Source of the DNA: Bacteroidales bacterium
Lineage (GTDB): Bacteria > Bacteroidota > Bacteroidia > Bacteroidales > Tenuifilaceae
Direction of reading: 5' to 3'
Length of the DNA: 64,000 nucleotides
Assembly (NCBI GenBank): GCA_013141385.1
Contig: JABFRB010000021.1
Location: 1 to 64,000 of the forward strand
This document shows positions 32,281 to 41,776 of this stretch, one piece after another; position 1 is the first letter of the stretch, and every line of letters begins with the position of its first letter. A program made the position numbers and the translations under genes. Under the pieces are notes generated by a model, which had not been told where the DNA came from, searched no databases, and worked only from the letters and a program-made list of their open reading frames with translations.

Positions 32281-33441
32281 ATGAATAGTAAAACGCTTCC
32301 TATTTTCCTTGCTTTCCTAACAATGGGTATTGCAGATGCAATGGGTCCAATGTCCGATGCCGTTAAAAATCAGTATCAGATCAACGATGTAATGGCAACC
32401 CTTTTGCCATTCTTTGTATTCATAGCATTCGCAGTATTTAGCGTACCGGGAGGTCTACTTGCAGCACGCATTGGGAAAAAGAAACTTCTTCTTCTTGGAT
32501 TAGGATTAAATGCAATTGCTCTTTTGATTCCCACTTTAGTTGATCCCAGCTATCCGCTTCTTTGTTGTTGCATTTTAATATTAGGCATTGGTACTACCTT
32601 TCTTCAGGTCTCTGGAAATCCAATTATGCGTGATGTAAGCCTTCAAGGTGCATACAGTCGCAATCTAGCATTTGCTCAGGGTATTAAAGGAATCGGGAGC
32701 ACTGTTTCTACTTACCTTGTTACAGCCGTTGCTACATTTGTAATATTTAAAGATTTAGGATGGCGAGCAGCATTTCCAGTATTTTTTATTTTGATGGTAC
32801 TAACATTTATCTCTGTTCTTTTCATTAAGGTAGAAGAGACTAAAGTAGATGTTCCACCAAGTTTTAGTTCAAGTCTTGGTCTTCTTAATAAACCTGTTTT
32901 TTTGATGGCAGTTGTTGGCATATTCCTTTATGTAGGCGCTGAAGTCTGTATGGCGCGATTCCTACTTCCTCTAAATAAAACAATTGGAATGACTCCAGAT
33001 AAAGCAACCCAATTTGGAGCTCCACTATTCTTCCTCTTGCTCACCATTGGGCGTATAATTGGTGGAGCAACTTTAACGATATTAAACCCTAAAAACTTTT
33101 TCCGTATTTCAACCTTATTGGGATTAATTGGCATTTTATTTCTAATGCTCGGATCTCCAACTTTAGCAATTGTAGGGGTTATAATTGGAGGTTTAGGTTT
33201 TGCAAATATTTGGCCTTTGCTATTCTCTATAACAGTTGAGGAAAAACCCGAAGCAGCAAATGAATTAAGCGGTCTTATGTGCATGGCAATTTCTGGGGGA
33301 GCTTTAGTTCCTTTCGTAATGAGTAAAATGGTTGATATGAATATGAAAACAGTATCCTTTATTGTGCCTGCAATTTGCTTTGCTTACTTAGTTTTCCTAT
33401 CCCTAAAAGGGAATAAAAAAGTTACCATAAAAACAGTTTAA
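32281..33441 (+). CDS. MFS sugar transporter (FHS/FucP-like)
   Basis: This 386-residue inner membrane protein has about 12 hydrophobic segments and the MFS features of sugar:H+ symporters: FSVPGGLLAARIGKKKLLLLG (the loop 2-3 motif), FLQVSGNPIMRDVS and a second-half GRIIGGATL. The FHS group imports fucose, glucose, galactose, mannose or GlcNAc. Given the GH20 and GH2 glycosidases and ROK kinase in the same run, mannose or GlcNAc are the likely substrates; this is inference. It lies 26 nt upstream of the kinase gene. Confidence 0.88.
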   Translation: MNSKTLPIFLAFLTMGIADAMGPMSDAVKNQYQINDVMATLLPFFVFIAFAVFSVPGGLLAARIGKKKLLLLGLGLNAIALLIPTLVDPSYPLLCCCILILGIGTTFLQVSGNPIMRDVSLQGAYSRNLAFAQGIKGIGSTVSTYLVTAVATFVIFKDLGWRAAFPVFFILMVLTFISVLFIKVEETKVDVPPSFSSSLGLLNKPVFLMAVVGIFLYVGAEVCMARFLLPLNKTIGMTPDKATQFGAPLFFLLLTIGRIIGGATLTILNPKNFFRISTLLGLIGILFLMLGSPTLAIVGVIIGGLGFANIWPLLFSITVEEKPEAANELSGLMCMAISGGALVPFVMSKMVDMNMKTVSFIVPAICFAYLVFLSLKGNKKVTIKTV

Positions 33442-33466
33442 TATATTTTTAAAAGACGATAAAAGA

Positions 33467-34558
33467 ATGAATTATCATAATGATAAACGTATAGTAATGA
33501 CCCTTGATGCTGGGGGTACAAACTTTGTTTTCTCGGCAATTCAAGGGTTAAAGAGTATAGTAAACCCAATAACACTTCCAAGCAACGCGGATAATCTTGA
33601 TAAATGCCTAAACTCAATTATTGCAGGATTTAAAGAGGTTGAAAAAAATCTAAAAGAGAAACCTGTTGCCATAAGCTTTGCCTTTCCTGGACCAGCGGAC
33701 TATCCGAATGGCATTATTGGTGATTTGGGAAACCTCCCAGCATTTCGTGGTGGAGTCGCACTGGGGCCAATGCTATCGAAGATATTTGGTTTGCCTGTAT
33801 TTATAAATAACGATGGTGATCTCTTTGCATTCGGAGAGGCTATTGCAGGCCTACTCCCGCAAGTAAACGCAATGCTTACACAGGCAGGTAGTCCAAAACA
33901 ATATCGAAATCTTTTAGGAGTAACATTGGGTACTGGGTTTGGTGCAGGTTTAGTTTATAACAAACAGCTATACATTGGGGATAATTCGGCTGCTGCTGAA
34001 ATATGGCTAATGCGAAATTACATAAATAACAATGCCTTTGCAGAGGAAAGTGTGAGTATCCGAGCGGTTAAGCAGGTGTATAAGCAGCACTCAAAAGATA
34101 TTTCAGATTTATCTCCAAAGGGTATCTTTGATATTGCTGATGGTAAACTAGAAGGCAATAAAATAGCCGCCTTAAAAGCCTTTGAGGAACTTGGAACTGT
34201 TGTTGGCGATGCTTTGGCAAACGCTGTTACACTTACCGATTCCATTATTGTAATTGGAGGTGGTTTGTCAAATGCATGGAAATACTTTTCTCCATCAATG
34301 TTTAATGTGCTAAACGGGAAAATTTGTACCTTAAACGGCGACAAAGTGGATCGACTGGAAATGAAGGCATTCAACCTTGAGGATAAAGAAGGTAAAAAAG
34401 CCATGACTATGGGCGGTTTAACCAAAATCAAAGTACCATTTAGTGACAAAACGATTGATTACGATCCTATGAAACGAATAGGCATTGGCCTTTCACGACT
34501 TGGAACAAGCCAAGCTGTTTCCGTTGGTGCTTACGCTTTTGCTTTGAGCAAACTATAG
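33467..34558 (+). CDS. ROK-family sugar kinase without the usual zinc motif
   Basis: This 363-residue protein has the ROK/hexokinase-like ATP-binding start LDAGGTNFVFSA (about 13-24), the substrate-binding NNDGDLFAFGEA segment (about 109-120, Asp as catalytic base) and GVTLGTGFGAGLVY (phosphate-2). The CxCGxxGC zinc motif and the preceding ExGH seen in classical ROK kinases are not present. A Bacteroidota ROK subgroup shares this form. It probably phosphorylates the monosaccharide (mannose, GlcNAc or glucose) brought in by the porter encoded just upstream. Confidence 0.87.
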   Translation: MNYHNDKRIVMTLDAGGTNFVFSAIQGLKSIVNPITLPSNADNLDKCLNSIIAGFKEVEKNLKEKPVAISFAFPGPADYPNGIIGDLGNLPAFRGGVALGPMLSKIFGLPVFINNDGDLFAFGEAIAGLLPQVNAMLTQAGSPKQYRNLLGVTLGTGFGAGLVYNKQLYIGDNSAAAEIWLMRNYINNNAFAEESVSIRAVKQVYKQHSKDISDLSPKGIFDIADGKLEGNKIAALKAFEELGTVVGDALANAVTLTDSIIVIGGGLSNAWKYFSPSMFNVLNGKICTLNGDKVDRLEMKAFNLEDKEGKKAMTMGGLTKIKVPFSDKTIDYDPMKRIGIGLSRLGTSQAVSVGAYAFALSKL

Positions 34559-34640
34559 ATTTTAGAAGGGATGTTAAAATAAAGAAATATGATTGTCCGT
34601 AATAATACCAAATGAAGAATGAAGAATAAATAATCCAAAT

Positions 34641-34706
34641 TGTCATTCCTGCGAATGCAGGAATCCATCTCCTTAACTAGATTCCAGGACTTCGCTCGGA
34701 ATGACA
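34641..34706. repeat. Dispersed palindromic repeat (TGTCATTCC...GGAATGACA)
   Basis: Perfect 9-bp ends (34641-34649, 34698-34706) enclose a second hairpin CCTGC-gaat-GCAGG. This form is a well known small intergenic repeat in many bacteria. It occupies the gap between the kinase gene and the GH20 gene and may influence the joined transcript. Confidence 0.7.
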
Positions 34707-34765
34707 AAGGAGTGTGTTTTGCTTATAGGTAATATAGCGGATATGCATATAAAGAAAAATCAAAC

Positions 34766-36796
34766 ATGGGCAAAAAATACTTTTATCTAATAGTAGCAAT
34801 CATTTTACTAAAAAGCGGGTATGCACAAACCCTAAACCTCATGCCTTGGCCTGCTGAGATAAAAATTGTTGAAGGACAATTTGTGGTTGACAAAAACTTA
34901 AAGATAGGGGTAGAAGGAAACCCGAATAAACGATTTCACCCCAACCTAGTGAGATTTATTCAACAACTTAGCAAACGAACAACTATCCCCTTTGACCGTG
35001 ACTCTGTGCTAGTATCTCCTGTAGATGCAAGTATGGTAATTAAAATTAGTCGTCCCGGTATTGTAAAATTAGGTGAGGATGAATCGTATACGTTGAAAAT
35101 TGATAATAATAAGATACTAATAACATCCCAAACGGAACTTGGAGCAATGCATTGTCTGCAAACATTACTTCAACTGCTCGAAAGAAATAAAGAATCATTT
35201 TATTTTCAGCAATTGGAGATCAATGACAAACCCCGCTTCGCTTGGCGTGGGCTGATGATTGATGGTTGCCGGCATTTTATCCCAGTTGAAGTGATTAAGC
35301 GCAATATTGATGCAATGTCAATGGTTAAGCTAAATGTATTGCATTGGCATCTGAGCGAAGATCAGGGTTTTAGGGTTGAAAGTAAAGCATGCCCAAAATT
35401 ACATCTAATGGGCTCTAATGGAGAATATTATACTCAGGAGCAAATTAAAGATGTGATTAGCTATGCAAACGAAAGGGGTATTCGGGTAATGCCCGAATTT
35501 GATATCCCTGGACATGCTACCGCATGGATGGTTGGATATCCTGAATTGGCATCAGCAAGCTGTTCTTATAAAGTAGAAAAGTTTTTTGGCGTTTTTGATC
35601 CTACCATAGATCCAACGAAGAAGGAAACCTATAAGTTTTTTGATAAGTTCTTCAAGGAAATGTCACACCTCTTTCCCGATGAGTATATGCATATAGGAGG
35701 AGATGAAAACAATGGTGTTCAATGGAACAAAAATCCGAATATTCAGGCATTCATGAAGAAGAACGGGATTAAGAGCAACCATGAATTACAAGCCTATTTC
35801 AACCTAAAAATCTTAGAAATCCTTAAAAAGAATGGTAAGAAGATGATTGGTTGGGACGAAATTTTTCAGCCATCGCTTCCCAATAGCATTGTAATTCATT
35901 CATGGAGAGGGCGTGAGGCTATGGAAGATGCTGCTAAAAAGGGATACCAAAGTATTTTATCTAATGGTTACTATATCGATTTATTCAAGCACGCATCGGA
36001 GCATTATCTAAACGACCCTTTACCAAAGGATAGCAAATTGTCACCAACTGAACAGAGTAGAATACTCGGGGGCGAAGCAACCATGTGGGCTGAATTGGTG
36101 AATACTGAAAATATCGACTCAAGAATTTGGCCTAGAACTGCCGCTATTGCCGAAAGATTTTGGTCTCCGGGAGATATTAACGATGTTGATGACATGTACC
36201 GAAGATTAGATGTTGTGAACCTTAGGCTTGAAGATGCTGGTATTGAACATATCAAATGCAGGGATGTTATGATGAGGCGTCTTTGTAATGGCTATAACAT
36301 CGAACCCTTAAAAGTTCTTCTTGACGCATCAGAATCCCTAAAAGGTTATAAACGACATGGAAGCAAACCTTATACAACTGAGTATCCACTATCAAGGCCT
36401 GTTGATGCTGCCTTGTCCGATGCTCCTGATGTTGTGCGTTTCAGGTTATTGTTCAATGATTATAAAAAGACAAAAAATAAAGAGTCTTATTCCCAAATGT
36501 TGGATTTGCTCGAAAAGTGGGTTAATAACCAAGCGTTATTTAATTCATTATCAGCCAACAATATTGCTTTAAATGAGGTTGTGCCGTTATCCGATAATCT
36601 AATGGAGTTGGCCTCCATTACCCGTAAACTGCTTATTCAACTCAATTCAGGTATTAAAGTTGATGAAATTGAAAGCGATATGCTTAAAGTTCAAATTAAT
36701 AGATTAAAATCTCCCGTTGCAGAGATGGAACTTCCACTATCTGCCTTAACATTAGACATGATTAACCTGCTAAAGGATGGAAATAAAATGGAATAA
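34766..36796 (+). CDS. GH20 beta-N-acetylhexosaminidase
   Basis: This 676-residue exported enzyme (signal peptide MGKKYFYLIVAIILLKSGYAQ) removes terminal beta-linked GlcNAc or GalNAc. An N-terminal GH20b domain (about 22-150) precedes the TIM barrel, with the WHLSEDQGFR segment and the catalytic pair D313-E314 in HIGGDENNG; the Asp polarises the substrate N-acetyl group and the Glu is the acid. The C-terminal 150 residues are helical. Its last 20 nt overlap the GH2 gene, so the two are translated together. With the mannosidase it could take apart Man-GlcNAc-GlcNAc. Confidence 0.93.
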   Translation: MGKKYFYLIVAIILLKSGYAQTLNLMPWPAEIKIVEGQFVVDKNLKIGVEGNPNKRFHPNLVRFIQQLSKRTTIPFDRDSVLVSPVDASMVIKISRPGIVKLGEDESYTLKIDNNKILITSQTELGAMHCLQTLLQLLERNKESFYFQQLEINDKPRFAWRGLMIDGCRHFIPVEVIKRNIDAMSMVKLNVLHWHLSEDQGFRVESKACPKLHLMGSNGEYYTQEQIKDVISYANERGIRVMPEFDIPGHATAWMVGYPELASASCSYKVEKFFGVFDPTIDPTKKETYKFFDKFFKEMSHLFPDEYMHIGGDENNGVQWNKNPNIQAFMKKNGIKSNHELQAYFNLKILEILKKNGKKMIGWDEIFQPSLPNSIVIHSWRGREAMEDAAKKGYQSILSNGYYIDLFKHASEHYLNDPLPKDSKLSPTEQSRILGGEATMWAELVNTENIDSRIWPRTAAIAERFWSPGDINDVDDMYRRLDVVNLRLEDAGIEHIKCRDVMMRRLCNGYNIEPLKVLLDASESLKGYKRHGSKPYTTEYPLSRPVDAALSDAPDVVRFRLLFNDYKKTKNKESYSQMLDLLEKWVNNQALFNSLSANNIALNEVVPLSDNLMELASITRKLLIQLNSGIKVDEIESDMLKVQINRLKSPVAEMELPLSALTLDMINLLKDGNKME

Positions 36797-39293
36797 AAGA
36801 TTTGTATTTATAATAGCTTTATTACTTCTGACCTTAAGGACATCCATTGCTCAGGAGGGGGTTATGCTTTTAACTTCAGGATGGAAGTTTAGAAAAGCGA
36901 ATACTATCGAAAAGTGGTTACCAGCAACAGTCCCCGGGAATATTTACTCCGATTTATTAGCCAATAAGCTAATTCCAGATCCTTATGTGGGCTGCAATAA
37001 TTCGAAGTTAAAATGGGTAGATGAGTGCGATTGGGAATATCAAACACAATTCACTATCAACAGTGATATGTTTCTTAGGAGCGAAACCGAACTCGAATTT
37101 AAAGGTCTCGACACCTACGCTAAGGTTTATCTTAACGACTCCCTTATCCTTACCGCTGATAACATGTTTAGATCGTGGAAGGTAAACTGTAGTAACTATG
37201 TAAAAAACGGGGGAAATTTCTTAAAGATAATATTCAAATCGGCACAAAAACAGGTAGAAGAGCAAGCTACAAAACTTCCTTACAGGCTACCAGGAGGTGA
37301 TTGGGCTTACATCCGCAAACCTGCATATAATTTTGGTTGGGACTGGGCACCAACACTTAAAACATGTGGAATATGGAAGAAAGTTTATCTCCGAACTAAA
37401 CCAGATTTCTATATCGAAAACTTTTACTTTAAAATAGCGGAGCTTAATGAATCTAAGGCGGATATAGAAGCAATTTTTGAGGTTAATTCCCCAAAGAAAC
37501 AGCAGATTTCCGTCGAAATTATCGATAATAATTCTCGCACAAGCATAATAGAACAGAAAGCAGATGTTCAGAAGGGTAAAACCCAAATCCAAACAAAATT
37601 CAAAATCAGTAATCCAAAACTTTGGTGGCCAAATGGAATGGGTTCTCAGTACCAATATTCGCTTAGTTGCCGGGTATTGAATCGTGATGGAAAACTAATA
37701 GTTATTGATAAATTGCTAGGATTAAGAAAATTAGAAATTGTTACTAAGCCCGATAGTATAGGTTCATCATTTTACATAAAAGTAAATAACAAGCCCTTGT
37801 TTTCTAAGGGAGCGAATATTGTTCCGCCAAATTCTCTAATATCTGCGGTAAGAGATAATGAGTGGATTGCTCTTGCTGAAAATGCTCAACGCTGTAACAT
37901 GAATATGCTTAGGGTTTGGGGCGGCGGTATTTATCCCCCCGATGCCTTTTATGAAGCGTGCAGTAAAAAAGGAATTCTTGTGTGGCAGGATTTTATGTTT
38001 GCCTGCTCAATGTATCCTTGGGATAGTTTGTTTTTAAAGAATGTTAGGCTGGAGGCTACGGAACAGGTACAGCGATTACGGGGGTTTCCGTGTGTAGCCC
38101 TATGGTGCGGGAATAACGAAATCGACGAAGGATGGCACAATTGGGGATGGATTAAACAGGTTGATACCATCCAAAATGCCACCAAATCAATTTGGAGTGG
38201 ATATAATAGTTTATTTAATGAACTGCTACCAACCATCGTAAAGAACTACGATCCCGAAAAATTCTATTGGCCCTCCTCTCCTCAATTTGGTTGGGGTCGA
38301 AAGGAAAGCATGAAAAGCGGAGATTCCCATTACTGGGGTGTTTGGTGGGGTTTAGAACCCTTTAGCGTATTTAAAACAAAGATCCCTCGATTTATGTCTG
38401 AATATGGATTTCAAGGTTTTCCAGATGCTCGTACAGTACTTTCATTTTCTAAGGATGGAAAGACTTTTCCAGATTCATTAGAGCTATTAAGCCATCAGAA
38501 GCATCCTGTCGGATATCAAACAATCTCAAAGTACATGCAATACACGGGGTTTTATCCTAAGACTTTAGAGGATACTATTTATTTTAGTCAGGTGGTTCAG
38601 TCCATCGGGTATCGCACAGCGATTGAATCTCACAGAGTTTCTATGCCTTACTGTATGGGTACACTCTACTGGCAGATGAACGATTGTTGGCCTGCTGTTT
38701 CATGGTCAGGAATTGATTTTTATGGAAGATGGAAAGCCGTACAATACACGATTAGAGATGTATATAGGCCGATTCTCATATCACTAAATATTAACAATGA
38801 GGAAATAGCCGCTAACACTGTTTCCGACAATCAAACGCCAACCGAAGGAGAGTTAAAAGTCCTTGTATATAATACTAATGGTGATATCCTAAAAAGATGG
38901 ATAAATCCTGCAATTGTTAAACCAAATATATCCGCACAAATATTAAAGGTTGCTAATGAATTCAATATAGCTGATTCTAGCAATACTTTTGTCTATGCAG
39001 AATTTGAATCAAAAGATGGAGAACAATTCAACACCTATTCTTTTTATTGTAAGCAGGGAAATCTTAAGTTAATAGACCCAGAAATAAAAGTTAAAATGGA
39101 TAGCGAAAATAATCTAATACTTGCCTGCAATCATCCTGCTTTTTACGTTCAGCTATCATCCACATTACCATCATTTAATGTTGATAATAACTATTTCAAC
39201 ATGCTTCCTGAAAAAGAATATCGAGTGAAAATGACAGGTGGAGATTTTAAAGATCTAGTAATAAAATCAATGTGGGATTATTCAAAGAAATAA
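36777..39293 (+). CDS. GH2 beta-mannosidase
   Basis: This 838-residue exported enzyme (signal peptide ending SIAQ, about residue 26) hydrolyses terminal beta-mannosides. It has the GH2 sugar-binding domain (about 30-200), an immunoglobulin-like domain (about 210-325) and a TIM barrel. E448 in WCGNNEIDEGW is the acid/base and E542 in FMSEYGFQGFP the nucleophile. SGWKFRKANT...WLPATVPGNIYSDLL at the start and the WCGNNE form are typical of beta-mannosidases rather than beta-galactosidases. Its start codon lies inside the GH20 gene. It likely frees the core mannose of N-glycans. Confidence 0.92.
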   Translation: MEIKWNKRFVFIIALLLLTLRTSIAQEGVMLLTSGWKFRKANTIEKWLPATVPGNIYSDLLANKLIPDPYVGCNNSKLKWVDECDWEYQTQFTINSDMFLRSETELEFKGLDTYAKVYLNDSLILTADNMFRSWKVNCSNYVKNGGNFLKIIFKSAQKQVEEQATKLPYRLPGGDWAYIRKPAYNFGWDWAPTLKTCGIWKKVYLRTKPDFYIENFYFKIAELNESKADIEAIFEVNSPKKQQISVEIIDNNSRTSIIEQKADVQKGKTQIQTKFKISNPKLWWPNGMGSQYQYSLSCRVLNRDGKLIVIDKLLGLRKLEIVTKPDSIGSSFYIKVNNKPLFSKGANIVPPNSLISAVRDNEWIALAENAQRCNMNMLRVWGGGIYPPDAFYEACSKKGILVWQDFMFACSMYPWDSLFLKNVRLEATEQVQRLRGFPCVALWCGNNEIDEGWHNWGWIKQVDTIQNATKSIWSGYNSLFNELLPTIVKNYDPEKFYWPSSPQFGWGRKESMKSGDSHYWGVWWGLEPFSVFKTKIPRFMSEYGFQGFPDARTVLSFSKDGKTFPDSLELLSHQKHPVGYQTISKYMQYTGFYPKTLEDTIYFSQVVQSIGYRTAIESHRVSMPYCMGTLYWQMNDCWPAVSWSGIDFYGRWKAVQYTIRDVYRPILISLNINNEEIAANTVSDNQTPTEGELKVLVYNTNGDILKRWINPAIVKPNISAQILKVANEFNIADSSNTFVYAEFESKDGEQFNTYSFYCKQGNLKLIDPEIKVKMDSENNLILACNHPAFYVQLSSTLPSFNVDNNYFNMLPEKEYRVKMTGGDFKDLVIKSMWDYSKK

Positions 39294-39429
39294 TTGATTT
39301 AAAACATGAATAGTAGCTGTTTACTAAGGTATTTAACTCTACAATATTTACTAATTCTGTCGAAAAGTATGAGTTTGGTCAGTATTGTAAAACATCTTTT
39401 AATTACAATTACTATTCAACCAAAAAATA

Positions 39430-39437
39430 TACTTTTG
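39430..39437 (+). promoter_or_regulatory. Putative -7 element for the threonine dehydrogenase gene
   Basis: TACTTTTG matches TAnnTTTG exactly, 63 bp before the start codon. No TTG is seen at the normal -33 position. Confidence 0.45.
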
Positions 39438-39500
39438 TGAAATTAATAACAATTCAAAAGTAAACCAAAGAAATATCTTACAAACTATTACCATTCTAAT

Positions 39501-40466
39501 ATGAAAAACATACTTGTTGTAGGTGCTGGTGGGCAAATTGGTTCCGAATTAGTTCCTTACTTGCAAAATATTTATGGGAAGAATAATGTTGTTGCAACCG
39601 ATATTAATTGTAGTGCATGTAGTAAACTAGCTGAAAATGGCCCATTCGTTGAACTTGATGCCTTAGATGCAAAAAAATATGCGGAAATAGTAAAAGAGTA
39701 TAAAATTGATGCCATTTTTAACCTTGTTGCATTACTCTCTGCAACAGGTGAGAAAAACCCACAACTTGCTTGGAAAATCAATATGGGCGCATTATTAAAC
39801 TCCCTTGAAATTGCTCGCGAAAACAAATGTGCTGTATTTACACCAAGTTCCATTGGTGCTTTTGGTAAATCCTCTCCTCTTGACAATACACCTCAGGATA
39901 CAGTTATGCGTCCCTCTACAATATACGGTGTATGTAAGGTAACTGGCGAAATGCTTAGCGATTACTACTACACCCGTTTTGGCGTTGATACCCGTAGCGT
40001 ACGATTCCCCGGTATCATCTCAAACGTTACCCTTCCCGGAGGTGGAACAACAGACTATGCAGTTGAAATTTACTATGCTGCAATAAAGGAAAAAAAATTT
40101 ACTTGCCCATTACCAGCAGGTACTTTCCTAGATATGATGTACATGCCCGATGCGCTTGAAGCTTGTGTTAAACTTATGGAAGCAGATCCTTCAAAGTTAA
40201 AACATCGTAATAGTTTCAATATCACATCAATGAGTTTTGATCCCTCTAAAATTTTTGAGGCAATAAAAAAACGCATACCCGAATTTTCAATGAATTATAA
40301 CGTTGAACCTGTTAAAAAAGCTATTGCCGATAGTTGGCCTAACTCTATGGACGACTCTTGTGCACGCAGTGAATGGGACTGGAACCCAAAATGGAATCTT
40401 GAGTCTATGACTGATGATATGCTAAAGGTCATTGGTGATAAATATAAAAAAGGACAGATCAAATAA
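39501..40466 (+). CDS. tdh: SDR-type L-threonine 3-dehydrogenase
   Basis: This 321-residue protein is an extended short-chain dehydrogenase. It has the NAD-binding GAGGQIGSE loop (about 8-16), VALLSATGEKNPQLAWKINM, SSIGAFG and the catalytic YGVCK (Tyr/Lys). The PGIIS...PGGGTTDYAVEIYY and FLDMMYMPDA segments match the GalE-like threonine dehydrogenases described from Bacteroidota and archaea, which oxidise L-threonine to 2-amino-3-ketobutyrate. The partner enzyme (glycine C-acetyltransferase, kbl) is not in the window. It is transcribed alone and ends at a terminator. Confidence 0.88.
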   Translation: MKNILVVGAGGQIGSELVPYLQNIYGKNNVVATDINCSACSKLAENGPFVELDALDAKKYAEIVKEYKIDAIFNLVALLSATGEKNPQLAWKINMGALLNSLEIARENKCAVFTPSSIGAFGKSSPLDNTPQDTVMRPSTIYGVCKVTGEMLSDYYYTRFGVDTRSVRFPGIISNVTLPGGGTTDYAVEIYYAAIKEKKFTCPLPAGTFLDMMYMPDALEACVKLMEADPSKLKHRNSFNITSMSFDPSKIFEAIKKRIPEFSMNYNVEPVKKAIADSWPNSMDDSCARSEWDWNPKWNLESMTDDMLKVIGDKYKKGQIK

Positions 40467-40483
40467 TATTTATCCACAATAGA

Positions 40484-40510
40484 AAAACCTAAGGAAAAAC
40501 CTTAGGTTTT
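40484..40510 (+). terminator. Intrinsic terminator after tdh
   Basis: AAAACCTAAGG (40484-40494) and CCTTAGGTTTT (40500-40510) are perfectly complementary over 11 nt with a 5-nt A loop. It lies 17 nt after the stop codon and its A/T ends allow action on both strands. Confidence 0.85.
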
Positions 40511-40647
40511 CTGCTTTAAGGTACAAATTTGTTCATAGAGTTAATCATTACTAATCTCATGTACCGATAGTTAATACAAATAAATATTAAATTATCATAT
40601 AGATATCAAAATTAAAACAAACTTTATAATAGATTCAATAAGTTTTG

Positions 40648-40655
40648 TAGATTTG
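40648..40655 (+). promoter_or_regulatory. Putative -7 element for the pRiA4b-like/deacylase pair
   Basis: TAGATTTG matches TAnnTTTG exactly, 23 bp before the start codon. The -33 region has no TTG. Confidence 0.45.
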
Positions 40656-40678
40656 ATCAAACGGTTTTCATTCAATAT

Positions 40679-41194
40679 ATGGCTAAGATATTTGAAATTA
40701 AAGCAACTCTAATTGGTTTAAAACCCGATATATACAGGGTGTTTAGGGTTGATAGTTCAATAAAACTCCAAATGCTTCACGAGGTTTTTCAAGCGTTGTT
40801 TGCTTGGGAAAACTTCCACCTACACTTCTACCAAGATTCACATGGGAGTGAAATTAAAAAAGAAGATCAGGTAGAACTTGGTCAATTTCTCTCAAAAGGA
40901 GTGAACCTAACTTATGTTTATGACTATGGTGATTCTTGGACACTTGACATTTCGCTTATTAATAGTTTCGAAGATACAACACAAGGGAAATATCCTAATT
41001 GTATTGGCGGTTCACGCAAAGCACCACCAGAAGATTCGGGAGGAGTAACTGGTTATGAAATGGCATTAGAACTGATGAGGGATAATGGAAAGATAGATTT
41101 TTCATTAATATCAGAATGGTATGGGAAAGATTATGATCCTGAATATTTTAATCTTGATGAAATAAACAAAGCTCTTTCGCAATTGCAGAGTTAA
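40679..41194 (+). CDS. Plasmid pRiA4b ORF-3-like protein
   Basis: This 171-residue protein matches the pRiA4b ORF-3 family: IFEIKATLIGLKPDIYRVFRVDSSIKLQMLHEVFQALFAWENFHLHFY, the VYDYGDSWTLDI segment, and CIGGSRKAPPEDSGGVTGYEMAL. The family is widespread and sometimes carried by transposons, but its function is unknown. Here it is a chromosomal stand-alone gene 10 nt before the deacylase, with no transposase nearby, so it does not by itself show a mobile element. Confidence 0.87.
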   Translation: MAKIFEIKATLIGLKPDIYRVFRVDSSIKLQMLHEVFQALFAWENFHLHFYQDSHGSEIKKEDQVELGQFLSKGVNLTYVYDYGDSWTLDISLINSFEDTTQGKYPNCIGGSRKAPPEDSGGVTGYEMALELMRDNGKIDFSLISEWYGKDYDPEYFNLDEINKALSQLQS

Positions 41195-41204
41195 CCCCTT
41201 TCTT

Positions 41205-41723
41205 ATGAGTTTAGATGTTGACCGAAGAGGAGATCCCCTGCTTTACAGTGTATTACAAGATCTTAATATTCAATTTGAATACCATGAACACCCCCCTGTT
41301 GCTACCGTTGAGGAGGCATCAAAGTATTGGGCAGGAATTGATTCAACACATTGCAAAAACATTTTTCTCCGAAATCATAAAGGCGATAAGCATTATCTAG
41401 TTATCCTTGAATATAGAAATAATGTAAATATACGTGAACTAGAACAATTGCTGAAACAAGGAAAGTTATCCTTTGCCTCACCACAAAGAATGATGAAATA
41501 TCTTGGCCTTGAGCCAGGTTCAGTTTCTCCTTTTGGGCTGATTCATGATACTTCTAAACATGTTCATCTATTTTTGGATGACAACCTTCAAAAAGCCGAA
41601 AGATTGAGTTTTCATCCAAATTTTAATACCGCATCAATTATTATCAAATACAACGATTTTATTCGCTACCTAGATTGGAAAGGGAATGGTTACGAGTTTA
41701 TAAGATTATATGCGGGAAAATAA
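41205..41723 (+). CDS. YbaK/ProX-type aminoacyl-tRNA deacylase
   Basis: This 172-residue cytoplasmic protein has the fold of the prolyl-tRNA synthetase editing (INS/YbaK) domain: FEYHEHPPVATVEEA, THCKNIFLRNHKGDKHYLVIL with the Lys that positions the ester, and LGLEPGSVSPFGLI. Free-standing members hydrolyse mischarged tRNA-Pro (usually Ala-tRNA-Pro) or related species. The ProXp-type substrate is inferred from the motif style. It follows the pRiA4b-like gene by 10 nt and ends at a bidirectional terminator shared with the ribonucleotide reductase gene. Confidence 0.87.
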   Translation: MSLDVDRRGDPLLYSVLQDLNIQFEYHEHPPVATVEEASKYWAGIDSTHCKNIFLRNHKGDKHYLVILEYRNNVNIRELEQLLKQGKLSFASPQRMMKYLGLEPGSVSPFGLIHDTSKHVHLFLDDNLQKAERLSFHPNFNTASIIIKYNDFIRYLDWKGNGYEFIRLYAGK

Positions 41724-41754
41724 AAAACCTTCCCGTTTAAATAAGAAGGTTTTT
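41723..41754. terminator. Bidirectional terminator between deacylase and nrdJ
   Basis: AAAAACCTTC (41723-41732) and GAAGGTTTTT (41745-41754) form a perfect 10-bp stem with A and T tails on the proper sides for both convergent genes. It overlaps the last base of the deacylase stop codon. Confidence 0.85.
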
Positions 41755-41776
41755 GAGGATATATCAAGTTAATAGT

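Noticed and set aside
36777..36796. Frameshift between the GH20 and GH2 genes
   Set aside because: The 20-nt overlap leaves both proteins complete, with normal signal peptide and catalytic residues, so it is simple translational coupling.
40679..41194. Mobile element signalled by the pRiA4b ORF-3-like gene
   Set aside because: The family is common in chromosomes, and no transposase, inverted ends or target duplication is seen here.
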